Assembly: GCA_028872685.1 (NCBI GenBank)
Contig: JAPKEI010000033.1
Span: 1 to 13,416, forward strand
Direction of reading: 5' to 3'
Source of the DNA: Verrucomicrobiota bacterium
GTDB lineage: Bacteria > Verrucomicrobiota > Verrucomicrobiia > Limisphaerales > UBA1100
DNA: 13,416 bases
Part shown: positions 1 through 6,486 of the stretch, piece by piece
Numbering within the stretch: the first letter of the stretch is position 1
How the letters are laid out: every line of letters begins with the position of its first letter
The notes under the pieces: model-generated
Seen by the model: only the letters and a program-made list of their open reading frames with translations
What the model was told of the DNA's origin: nothing
Database searches by the model: none
Position numbers and translations under genes: made by a program

Positions 1-156
1 GCCGGCCACTTCAGCCGTTTCTATGAAGCGTGCCCAGTGCTGAAAGCAAAAGAAGAAACCGAACGCGAAAGCCGCCTCGCACTGTGCGAATTAACCAGTC
101 GCGTTTTGAAAATCGGATTAGGAGCAATGGGAATTGAAGTCACGGAAGTGATGTGA
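1..156 (+). CDS. argS: Arginyl-tRNA synthetase, C-terminal end (5' truncated by window)
   Basis: The open frame enters from the left edge and ends at TGA 154-156, leaving 51 codons. The visible residues match the end of the DALR anticodon-binding domain of class I arginyl-tRNA synthetases: an 'HFSRFYEACPVL' stretch, then an 'SRLALCELTSRVLKIGLGAMGIE' type helix (residues about 25-47), then a short tail ending in V-M. In this family that helix bundle binds the tRNA-Arg anticodon stem, and the enzyme charges tRNA-Arg with arginine in the cytoplasm. The catalytic domain (HIGH and KMSKS-type motifs) lies outside the window. The gene converges on coaB with 17 bp between the stop codons. The call rests on a short C-terminal piece; another DALR-domain synthetase is possible but less likely. 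Confidence 0.82.
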   Translation, partial: AGHFSRFYEACPVLKAKEETERESRLALCELTSRVLKIGLGAMGIEVTEVM

Positions 157-173
157 CGGGAAGGGTGTAATTT

Positions 174-773
174 TCAGACCATTTTTGTTGCCCATCGGAA
201 CAACGCCGCGTCATCTGTGCAATGTGTCAGCTCATCGGCAACAATCCCAAACCCCTCCCCGTACGCCGGGCCGTTAACCACGCACGCGTTGGTTTTGCAT
301 TTTTTGATTTGGGTGCGAGCGGCGGCGAGGGTTGATTTTTTGCCCCCATCAACTTCGTATTTCCAGCCGACCAAAAATGCATCGGGAAACCATTTGCGCA
401 ATGAACAAATTAACTTTGGCGTGGGCTTCAGCTCAAGCGTCAACGAAGCGGTGGTGGGAATCTTGCCTTTGCGCGGGCGTTTCACGGTAAAGTCGGAAAC
501 GGCGGCCACGTGAAACACCGCTTTCACGCGCAAGGAGGAGGCGGCCTCGAGTTGTTCGTGTAAATCTTTCGTGGTATTAAAACGTAACACGCGCACCTTT
601 TTCGATTTGGGCGCGTGTACTGCCGTTTCCGAAAGCAAGAGAGTGACGCGATGCCCCCCGCGCGCGAGCGCATCGGCCAAGCAACAGCCGAGTCGGCCGG
701 TTGAGTGATTCGTCAACCGGCGCACAGCATCAATCGGCTCCACGGTAGGGCCAGCGGTGACAAGACAGTGCAT
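174..773 (-). CDS. coaB: Stand-alone phosphopantothenate-cysteine ligase (CoaB domain)
   Basis: This 199-residue protein matches the C-terminal (DFP, PF04127) half of bifunctional CoaBC, which joins 4'-phosphopantothenate and cysteine, usually with CTP, in coenzyme A synthesis. Visible family motifs are a nucleotide-binding start 'VTAGPTVEPIDAVRRLTNHS' (5-24, with Asn22 in the conserved TN.S.G), 'HVAAVSDF' (88-95), a basic 'RKGKIP' (101-106) at the position of the conserved lysine region, 'KPTPKLI' (116-122), 'LVGWKYE' (134-140) and 'CVVNGPAYGEGFG' (164-176). No CoaC flavoprotein decarboxylase domain is fused and none is encoded nearby, so that activity must be elsewhere. The ATG at 773 is the only sensible start because an in-frame TAG lies 15 bases upstream. 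No Shine-Dalgarno site is visible. The gene is divergent from the Hsp70 gene. Confidence 0.85.
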   Translation of the reverse strand: MHCLVTAGPTVEPIDAVRRLTNHSTGRLGCCLADALARGGHRVTLLLSETAVHAPKSKKVRVLRFNTTKDLHEQLEAASSLRVKAVFHVAAVSDFTVKRPRKGKIPTTASLTLELKPTPKLICSLRKWFPDAFLVGWKYEVDGGKKSTLAAARTQIKKCKTNACVVNGPAYGEGFGIVADELTHCTDDAALFRWATKMV

Positions 774-783
774 TGGGGTAGTG

Positions 784-853
784 AATGTCTAATGCCCGAG
801 GCTCAATGTCCAATCGTAAATCCGAAATCTAAAATCGTATTTCGTCAATCCTC
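784..853. repeat. Degenerate 7-bp-period repeat array in the coaB/Hsp70 divergent spacer
   Basis: Reading in steps of seven bases from 784 gives AATGTCT, AATGCCC, GAGGCTC, AATGTCC, AATCGTA, AATCCGA, AATCTAA, AATCGTA, TTTCGTC, AATCCTC. Eight of the ten units begin with AAT in exact 7-bp register, and most continue with G or C followed by pyrimidines. The array fills most of the 102-bp spacer between two divergent start codons, so promoters for both genes must lie in or next to it. It resembles in style the heptanucleotide short tandem repeats known from heterocystous cyanobacteria; any relation is inference. Confidence 0.6.
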
Positions 854-875
854 CGATTACTGTCCGCGCGTGAGC

Positions 876-2729
876 ATGATTGTTGGTATTGATCTTGGCA
901 CCACGCGTTCCGCCATTGCTGTGGTAGAGGCAGGGATGGCTGGATTGTTGGCTGATGCCGAAGGTGAGCGGCTACTGCCTTCGGTGGTGCATTACCCAAA
1001 AAAAGGGGCCCCAATCGCCGGTTGGCCCGCGCAACGCCAGCGTGCGCTGGATCCAGCTCGCACAATTTATTCCGTAAAACGCTTCATCGGCCAACGTACC
1101 GGCGACGTGCGGGAAGCTGAAAGGCAAGTCGATTACACACTAACTGGTAATCCGCTCGCGGTGAAGCTCGGGGAAGATAGCGTGTCGCCCGAGGCGGTGT
1201 CGGCGGAGATTTTGAAGTCGCTCAAGGCCCGGGCAGAGTTGGTTTTGGAAACTGAAATCAACCGCGCGGTCATTACTGTGCCAGCGTATTTTAACGACGC
1301 TCAGCGCCAAGCCACCAAGCGCGCGGGCGCCGAGGCGGGTTTTACGGTGGAGCGCATTCTCAACGAACCCACCGCGGCCGCGCTGGCGTGTGGCTTGGAA
1401 AAGCTGCCCGAACAGGCGCGCGTGGCAGTTTATGATTTGGGCGGCGGTACGTTTGATCTTTCCATCTTGGAATTACGCGAAGGGGTGTTTCAAGTGCTGG
1501 CCACTCATGGCAACACGCGACTGGGCGGTGATGACATTGACCAACGCATCGTTGATTGGTTGCTGGAACGAATCGATGTGAACCCGGATGCGTCGCTGCG
1601 CGCTCGAGTCCGCGAGGCAGCGGAGGTAGCGAAGGTAGCGCTCTCTACAGAAACAGAGGTGACCATTCAACTGCCGTTTGTTTTGGGTGATACCAGTTTT
1701 GAATGCGTGCTCTCGCGGGAAAAACTGGAGGCTTTGGCCACTCCGGTGATCGAGCAAACGCGCGCGCATTGTAGGCAGGCGCTGGCGGATGCGGGCGTCG
1801 CGGCTGCCGAGTTGAATCAGGTGATTTTGGTGGGCGGCCAAACGCGGATGCCGTTGGTGCGACGGCGCGTATCGGAATGGTTCGAATGCGCGGAATACGC
1901 GGAGACGCGCGGCGACATTCGTCTGGGCGATTCTTTTCACGAAACAGATGGGCCGACACTGAACACGTCCCAAAACCCAGACGAAGCGGTCGCACTCGGC
2001 GCGGCGATTCAAGGGGCGATTTTATCGGGGGACATTCGGGATATGGTTTTACTCGATGTGACGCCACTGTCACTTGGGCTGGAAACGTTTGGCGGTTTGA
2101 TGAATGTCATCATCCCGCGTAACACCACGGTGCCGACCAAAGCAGGAGAGATGTTCACCAACGCCGTGGACGGCCAACGCCAAATGTTGGTTCACGTGCT
2201 GCAAGGCGAACGCGAGAAAGCAGTCGATAATTGGAGTCTTGGCAAGTTTGAGTTGGGATTTAAGTCCGCCAAGCGCGGCGCGGCGCGAGTGGGGGTGCAG
2301 TTTGAAATCGATGCGGATGGCATCTTGCACGTGCTCGCGCGCGACACGGCAACGGGTCACGAGAAAGTTGTTGAAATGAAATCGGCCGTGGACGTCGATG
2401 ATATGGCGGTTCAGCAAATGGTGGAGGAATCCGTGGAGCACGCCTTCGAAGATATGGATGCGCGCAAATGGATCGAGGCCGCACTCAAAGCGCGCGAAGC
2501 CGTGAACGCTGCTCGCGGAGGATTGGAGGAGTTTGCTGATGAATTGCAAAACGCGGACGCTATCCGAACCGCGTTGGATTTGGTGGAATCCGCGCTGGAA
2601 ACTGAAAATGATTTACCCACGCTCAAAGGCGCCGTGGCTAAGCTCGACGAAGCGACTTTGCCGCTGGCGGATTTGATGATGGATCGAGCGATGGAAGCGG
2701 TGTTGCGCCAGCGTGGGATGCTCGATTGA
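876..2729 (+). CDS. Hsp70-family molecular chaperone (DnaK/HscA-like)
   Basis: This is a 617-residue ATP-dependent chaperone. The N-terminal ATPase domain has the phosphate-1 loop 'GIDLGTT' (4-10), the catalytic lysine in 'SVKRF' (Lys68), 'ILNEPTAAAL' (161-170), phosphate-2 'DLGGGTFD' (187-194), a conserved Thr210 in 'VLATHG', and the adenosine motif 'VGGQTRMP' (319-326). The linker 'MVLLDVTPLSLGLE' (390-403) leads into the substrate-binding beta domain and a short helical lid ending 'LDEATLPLADLMMDRA'. Length and lid resemble HscA (about 616 residues, Fe-S assembly) as much as DnaK (about 638), and there is no extended EEVKD-type tail; the 'DVTPLSL' linker is DnaK-like. About 30 extra residues (336-366) sit before 'NPDEAVALGAAIQ'. 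I chose ATG 876 because GIDLGTT should lie at the N-terminus; GTG 870 is the alternative. No grpE, dnaJ, hscB or iscU is in view. Confidence 0.9.
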   Translation: MIVGIDLGTTRSAIAVVEAGMAGLLADAEGERLLPSVVHYPKKGAPIAGWPAQRQRALDPARTIYSVKRFIGQRTGDVREAERQVDYTLTGNPLAVKLGEDSVSPEAVSAEILKSLKARAELVLETEINRAVITVPAYFNDAQRQATKRAGAEAGFTVERILNEPTAAALACGLEKLPEQARVAVYDLGGGTFDLSILELREGVFQVLATHGNTRLGGDDIDQRIVDWLLERIDVNPDASLRARVREAAEVAKVALSTETEVTIQLPFVLGDTSFECVLSREKLEALATPVIEQTRAHCRQALADAGVAAAELNQVILVGGQTRMPLVRRRVSEWFECAEYAETRGDIRLGDSFHETDGPTLNTSQNPDEAVALGAAIQGAILSGDIRDMVLLDVTPLSLGLETFGGLMNVIIPRNTTVPTKAGEMFTNAVDGQRQMLVHVLQGEREKAVDNWSLGKFELGFKSAKRGAARVGVQFEIDADGILHVLARDTATGHEKVVEMKSAVDVDDMAVQQMVEESVEHAFEDMDARKWIEAALKAREAVNAARGGLEEFADELQNADAIRTALDLVESALETENDLPTLKGAVAKLDEATLPLADLMMDRAMEAVLRQRGMLD

Positions 2730-2732
2730 CGA

Positions 2733-3446
2733 TCAGGTTTCGGCCTGTTTTTCGTCGTTGACTTCGAGGCTTTCGAAGGCGTTGTTCAGCGTATCGCCGG
2801 TGGGCTCTTCGTTGCCGGTTTCCTCGTCATCATCGTAATGAATTTCATCTTCCATCGGAATTTCTTCGCCGTGTTTGCGATGAGGATTTTCAGCGCGTTG
2901 TTTAGCTGGAAGCGGGTTGACTAAAATCGTGATGCCGCGCCCGACCAAACGCGGTGCAGTGTCGGTTTTGCCGAAGGGTAACAATTCTTTGACAAACCGT
3001 TTCACGGCGTCGAAGCCAAACTCTTTGTGCGCATTTTCACGGCCACGGAAGCGCAGGTAGATTTTCACCTTCATGTCCGCGCACAAAAAATCAATCGCGC
3101 GAGTGAGCTTGAAATCAAAATCGTGCTTTTCGCAGCGCGGTCGGAGTTGAACTTCCTTCACCTTATTGGTTAGGGCGGACTTTTTGTTCTCCTTTTTCTT
3201 TTTGGATTCCTCGTACTTGTACTTTCCGAAATCGCACACGCGGCACACTGGCGGGCGGGCGTTGGGCGCCACTTCCACGAGATCGAGCCCGTGTCGCTTG
3301 GCGAGTGCAATGGCTTCGCGCGTTTCCAGCACGCCGACTTGCACTCCGTCTGCTCCCACCACGCGCACTTCGCGTACGCGTATTCGATCGTTCACCCGTG
3401 TGCGGGGTTCCCAGCGTCGTCCTCTGCCTTTATACGGGCGACTCAA
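2733..3446 (-). CDS. infC: Translation initiation factor IF-3, TTG start, acidic C-terminal tail
   Basis: IF-3 binds the 30S subunit, keeps it apart from 50S and proofreads initiator tRNA and start codons. The N-domain begins at 'RVNDRIRVREVRVVGADG' (17-34) and contains 'GLDLVEVAPNARPPVCRV' (53-70). A lysine-rich linker (82-98) follows, then the C-domain with 'KEVQLRP' (97-103), 'HDFDFKLTRA' (108-117) and 'KVKIYLRFRGRE' (126-137). At 237 residues it is longer than the usual 175-180 because of a roughly 45-residue tail (193-237) with about 18 Asp/Glu. The start is TTG at 3446-3444, preceded by AGGA six bases upstream. In Escherichia coli infC also has a non-AUG start, which IF-3 uses to repress itself. 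The usual downstream partners rpmI and rplT are absent; the gene instead converges on the Hsp70 gene with a 3-bp gap. Confidence 0.95.
   Translation of the reverse strand: MSRPYKGRGRRWEPRTRVNDRIRVREVRVVGADGVQVGVLETREAIALAKRHGLDLVEVAPNARPPVCRVCDFGKYKYEESKKKKENKKSALTNKVKEVQLRPRCEKHDFDFKLTRAIDFLCADMKVKIYLRFRGRENAHKEFGFDAVKRFVKELLPFGKTDTAPRLVGRGITILVNPLPAKQRAENPHRKHGEEIPMEDEIHYDDDEETGNEEPTGDTLNNAFESLEVNDEKQAET
2734..2752 (+). terminator. Intrinsic terminator of the Hsp70 gene inside the end of infC
   Basis: Five bases after the Hsp70 stop codon, CAGGT and GCCTG form a 5-bp stem (last pair T-G wobble) around a TTCG tetraloop, followed directly by five T. The hairpin lies within the last codons of the convergent infC, so the same bases serve as coding sequence on the other strand. 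Confidence 0.5.
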
Positions 3447-3456
3447 AGTAATTCCT
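3444..3456 (-). promoter_or_regulatory. Shine-Dalgarno AGGA and TTG start codon of infC
   Basis: On the minus strand AGGA (3456-3453) is followed by the six-base spacer ATTACT and then TTG (3446-3444). It is the clearest ribosome-binding site of any conserved gene in the window. An in-frame ATT two codons upstream directly touches AGGA and is too close to serve. No in-frame ATG or GTG is seen between the proposed promoter and the TTG. Confidence 0.65.
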
Positions 3457-3470
3457 GAAGTTGTGTGTTA

Positions 3471-3476
3471 ATCATA
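3471..3476 (-). promoter_or_regulatory. Possible -10 element for infC
   Basis: On the minus strand TATGAT matches the sigma-70 -10 consensus at five of six positions and would give a leader of roughly 18 bases ending at the infC ribosome-binding site. No convincing -35 element lies 16-18 bases upstream, so the call is tentative. Confidence 0.3.
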
Positions 3477-3539
3477 CAAACTGGTCGGCCAATTGCGCCG
3501 GTGCGGTTTCTTTTCTAGTCATTTAGACGGCCGTGGCAA

Positions 3540-3554
3540 GGGAAAATTTTACCC
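3540..3554. other. GGG-AAAATTTT-A-CCC inverted repeat in the infC/DUF1015 spacer
   Basis: The 162-bp spacer between infC (-) and the DUF1015 gene (+) holds a near-palindrome with an AAAATTTT core flanked by GGG and CCC, followed by a T-rich stretch (3558-3567). It could be an operator or an AT-rich upstream promoter element for the DUF1015-argG unit. I could not place a good -35/-10 pair for that unit. The rest of the spacer shows no recognisable structured RNA. Confidence 0.25.
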
Positions 3555-3608
3555 AAGTTTTCTTTTTGCGTGCGTCTAGGTCGTCTCTCCGCTAGCGTCC
3601 CGCCCCTT

Positions 3609-4820
3609 ATGGCGACCTTAAAACCATTTGCCGCACTGCGTCCGAAGGCGGATTTAGCCGCAAAAGTTTGTGAACTGCCTTATGACGTGATGAACAGCGA
3701 CGAAGCCCGCGTTCTTGCGAAGGACAACCCTTTTAGTTTTCTGCACGTCAGCAAACCGGAAATCGACCTCGAGCCCTCCATCGACGTGTATTCGGATGCT
3801 GTGTACGCCAAAGGCGCGGAAAACTTTCGACTGCTGCAGGAGCAGGGCGCGCTCGCGCAGGACGCGCAACCGTGCATGTACCTCTACCGTCAAGTGATGG
3901 GTAGTCATACCCAAACCGGTCTCGTAGCCGTTGCGAGTGTTTCCGAATACGACAGCGGCATCATTAAAAAACACGAACTCACCCGCCCCACCAAGGAAGA
4001 CGACCGCGTGCGCCACATGGAAGCACTCAACTCCCAAACCGGGCCCGTATTCCTCACGTACCGCGCCACCGCCGAACTCGACACCCTCACTAAGCGGCTC
4101 ACATCCAACGATCCCGCCATCGATCTCACGGCCGATGACCACGTGCAGCACACCGCGTGGGTGATCGATAACACCGAGGACATCGCCTTCATTGAAGCCC
4201 AGTTTGACAATTTAAATTATTTGTACATCGCCGATGGCCATCACCGCAGTGCCGCCGCTTCGCGAGTGTGCGCCGCACGAAATGGCGCGGGACAAAGCGA
4301 CCAGTTTTTGACCGTCATTTTCCCGCACGACCAAATGCAAATCCTTGCGTATAATCGTGTCATCAAAGATTTACACGGCCAATCCTCGGCCGATTTTTTG
4401 GCAGCATTGGAAAATATCTTTCAAATCGTGGAAGGCGGTGCCGGTGAATGCACCCGCAAAAATGAGCTCGGACTTTACCTTGATGGCCAATGGCGGAAGC
4501 TTACGTTCAAGCCCAATTACGCAACGGCGGAAACGCTGATGGATGAACTGGATGTCGCATTGTTGCAAAACCACGTACTTGCGCCGTTGCTCGGAATTGA
4601 AGACCAACGCACAAGTGATCGGCTTGATTTCATCGGAGGTATTCGCGGCACAGCGGAATTGAAGCGCCTTGTGGACGCGGGCGCGGGCTGCGCGTTTTCG
4701 ATGTTCCCGACGAGCATTGAGGATTTAATGGAAATCGCCGATGCCGATGGATTGATGCCGCCCAAGAGCACTTGGTTCGAGCCGAAGTTGCGTGACGGCT
4801 TGTTTTGTCATATGATTTGA
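3609..4820 (+). CDS. DUF1015 family protein of unknown function
   Basis: This 403-residue soluble protein matches the DUF1015 family (PF06245). Signatures are the N-terminal 'PFAALRP' (6-12) and 'ELPYDVMNSDEAR' (22-34), 'NPFSFLHVSKPEIDL' (40-54), 'KHELTRPTKEDDR' (121-133), 'YIADGHHRSAAA' (206-217) and the typical end 'MPPKSTWFEPKLRDGL' (383-398). The histidine-rich GHHR and HELT..DDR blocks look like an active or ligand-binding site, but I know of no settled reaction for the family. There is no signal peptide or membrane segment. The ATG at 3609 is preferred over a GTG at 3570 because family members begin close to the 'KPFAALRP' motif; no Shine-Dalgarno site is visible. argG starts 10 bp after its stop, so the two are probably co-transcribed. 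Confidence 0.85.
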   Translation: MATLKPFAALRPKADLAAKVCELPYDVMNSDEARVLAKDNPFSFLHVSKPEIDLEPSIDVYSDAVYAKGAENFRLLQEQGALAQDAQPCMYLYRQVMGSHTQTGLVAVASVSEYDSGIIKKHELTRPTKEDDRVRHMEALNSQTGPVFLTYRATAELDTLTKRLTSNDPAIDLTADDHVQHTAWVIDNTEDIAFIEAQFDNLNYLYIADGHHRSAAASRVCAARNGAGQSDQFLTVIFPHDQMQILAYNRVIKDLHGQSSADFLAALENIFQIVEGGAGECTRKNELGLYLDGQWRKLTFKPNYATAETLMDELDVALLQNHVLAPLLGIEDQRTSDRLDFIGGIRGTAELKRLVDAGAGCAFSMFPTSIEDLMEIADADGLMPPKSTWFEPKLRDGLFCHMI

Positions 4821-4830
4821 TTTTACGAAA

Positions 4831-6063
4831 ATGAAAATTGTACTCGCATATTCCGGAGGACTTGACACCTCGGTGCTGCTCACGTGGCTTAAGGAAAAAT
4901 ACAACGCCGAGATCATCGCCTTCTGCGCTGATGTAGGCCAGGAAGAGGAGTTGAGTGGTCTCACTCGGAAGGCCAAGCGCACCGGCGCGTCGAAAATGTA
5001 TATCGACAATCTACAGGAAGAATTTGCCCGTGATTTTATTTACCCGATCATGCAGGCCGGCGCGATTTACGAGGACCAATATTTCCTCGGCACCAGCATC
5101 GCACGTCCACTCATCGCCAAGCGGATGGTGGAAATTGCCCGCAAAGAAAAGGCCCACGCCATTGCTCACGGAGCCACCGGTAAAGGCAATGATCAAGTTC
5201 GCTTCGAGTTGACGACAGCCGCACTGGCGCCGGACCTCGACATCATAGCCCCGTGGCGGATGGCCGAGTTCCGTGCGGAATTCCCCGGTCGCAAGGAGAT
5301 GATCACATACTGCCGAAAACACAAAATCGACGTCGAAGCCAGTGCCAAGAAACCTTACTCGATGGATCGTAATCTCCTGCACATTTCTTACGAAGCGGGA
5401 ATTTTGGAGGATATTGAATTCGACGCATTCGCGCCAAAAAATAAAGGTATGTTCAAGTTGTCCGTGTCGCCCGAGGAGGCACCGGGCAAGCCCGAGCACG
5501 TGACGCTTGATTTCGAAAATGGCAACTGTATCGCCGTGAATGGCAAAGCCCTCTCGCCGCTCGGTGTGATGCGCAAGCTCAATCAGCTCGGCGGCAAACA
5601 TGGCGTTGGTCGCGTGGACATCGTGGAGAATCGTTTCGTGGGAATGAAAAGTCGCGGCGTGTACGAGACGCCCGGCGGCGCGATTTTGCATTTCGCCCAT
5701 CGCCAAATCGAGACCATCACTCTTGACCGTGAAGTGATGCACATCCGTGATTCCCTCATCCCGAAATACAGCGAGCTGGTGTACAACGGTTTTTGGTACG
5801 CGCCCGAGCGTGAGATGTTGCAAGCACTCGTCACTGAAAGCCAACGTAATGTCACCGGCACGGTTAAAGTGAAACTCTACAAAGGCAACCTGATGATCGC
5901 CGGTCGTCAATCGCCCATGAGCCTCTACAGCGCCGACATCGCTACAATGGAAGCTGACCCCACGGAAGCGTACGATCAGGATGATGCAACTGGTTTCATT
6001 AAACTGAATGCACTCCGATTAAGAGTGCGCGCTAAAGTGCAAAGGAAGCGCCGGCGAAAATAA
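4831..6063 (+). CDS. argG: Argininosuccinate synthase
   Basis: This enzyme condenses citrulline and aspartate with ATP to make argininosuccinate, the penultimate step of arginine synthesis, in the cytoplasm. The 410-residue length is normal for the short type I family. The ATP-pyrophosphatase P-loop 'AYSGGLDTS' is at 6-14, 'FLGTSIARPLIAK' at 85-97, 'HGATGKGNDQVRFE' at 113-126, and 'SMDRNLLHISYEAG' at 177-190, all intact. The last residues form a very basic tail (V-R-A-K-V-Q-R-K-R-R-R-K). No Shine-Dalgarno site precedes ATG 4831. The gene follows the DUF1015 gene by 10 bp, and no argH, argF or argR is in view. Its stop codon (6061-6063) directly abuts the stop codon of exbD on the other strand. 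Confidence 0.97.
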   Translation: MKIVLAYSGGLDTSVLLTWLKEKYNAEIIAFCADVGQEEELSGLTRKAKRTGASKMYIDNLQEEFARDFIYPIMQAGAIYEDQYFLGTSIARPLIAKRMVEIARKEKAHAIAHGATGKGNDQVRFELTTAALAPDLDIIAPWRMAEFRAEFPGRKEMITYCRKHKIDVEASAKKPYSMDRNLLHISYEAGILEDIEFDAFAPKNKGMFKLSVSPEEAPGKPEHVTLDFENGNCIAVNGKALSPLGVMRKLNQLGGKHGVGRVDIVENRFVGMKSRGVYETPGGAILHFAHRQIETITLDREVMHIRDSLIPKYSELVYNGFWYAPEREMLQALVTESQRNVTGTVKVKLYKGNLMIAGRQSPMSLYSADIATMEADPTEAYDQDDATGFIKLNALRLRVRAKVQRKRRRK

Positions 6064-6076
6064 TTATCGCTCGGCG
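6049..6076. terminator. Hairpin spanning the argG/exbD convergent stops
   Basis: CGCCGGCGA (6049-6057) pairs with TCGCTCGGCG (6067-6076), nine base pairs with one bulged base, around a nine-base loop that contains both stop codons. A TTTT run begins five bases after the stem on the plus strand. It probably serves as a bidirectional 3' end for argG and the tonB operon, though the U-tract is weak. Confidence 0.4.
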
Positions 6077-6486
6077 GGGAGTTTTACCTGCGCGCTTACA
6101 TTCGTAATTCCAACCACGCGGGCGGTGTCACGTGCGGTGACTACGGCTCCGAAGGGGGCGGCTTTGTCGGACTGAATAATGAGGGTAACGTCAGGTTTTT
6201 TAGCGGCATGCGCACGGAAAATGCGTTCCATTTCAAAGGTGGTCACCACTTTACCATTAATTTCCCAGTGAGGAGGCAGGGCTTTGATTTGAATGCTGAG
6301 CGGGCCATCGCCGGCGGCGGTGAGATCTTGCGTGCGTGAGTCGGGTAGGGCGAGGTCGATAGTGGGCAGTCGGTCTTTGAAGGTGGTGCTGACCACTAAA
6401 AAAATTAAAACCACCATCAACACATCGATCAGCGAAATGATAATGACCGGTGGCGCGGATCGGCGTTGGCGCGGACGAAATTGCAT
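6064..6486 (-). CDS. exbD: Biopolymer transport protein ExbD/TolR family
   Basis: This 140-residue inner-membrane protein is the proton-channel partner of ExbB. A short basic cytoplasmic N-terminus (residues 1-12) precedes one transmembrane helix (about 13-34) carrying the conserved aspartate Asp21 in 'SLIDVLMVVLIFLV', the expected proton-relay residue. A periplasmic domain follows, with 'EINGKVVT' and 'VTLIIQSDKAAPFGAVV', which fits the ExbD/TolR periplasmic fold. It is the last gene of tonB-exbB-exbD: its ATG (6486-6484) overlaps the TAA of exbB by one base (TAATG), which suggests translational coupling. TolR is the alternative, but the adjacent tonB-like gene argues for ExbD. Confidence 0.9.
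   Translation of the reverse strand: MQFRPRQRRSAPPVIIISLIDVLMVVLIFLVVSTTFKDRLPTIDLALPDSRTQDLTAAGDGPLSIQIKALPPHWEINGKVVTTFEMERIFRAHAAKKPDVTLIIQSDKAAPFGAVVTARDTARVVGITNVSAQVKLPAER

Noticed and set aside
157..173. Terminator between argS and coaB
   Set aside because: Only a three-base GGT/ACC pairing could be found near the junction, not enough for a hairpin.
705..875. In-frame N-terminal extension of the Hsp70 gene by 57 codons
   Set aside because: It would place residues ahead of the GIDLGTT motif that normally begins the protein, overlaps coaB and runs through the 7-bp repeat array; ATG 876 fits the family.
1473..2073. Two overlapping minus-strand frames of 179 and 142 codons inside the Hsp70 gene
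   Set aside because: Arg/Pro-rich shadow translations of a conserved coding region with no family resemblance.
3450..3452. In-frame ATT as an Escherichia coli-like infC start
   Set aside because: It touches the AGGA site directly, while TTG two codons later has a normal six-base spacer.
5011..5910. 299-codon open frame antisense to argG
   Set aside because: It mirrors a highly conserved gene, has no recognisable domains and is explained by codon bias leaving few stops on the opposite strand.
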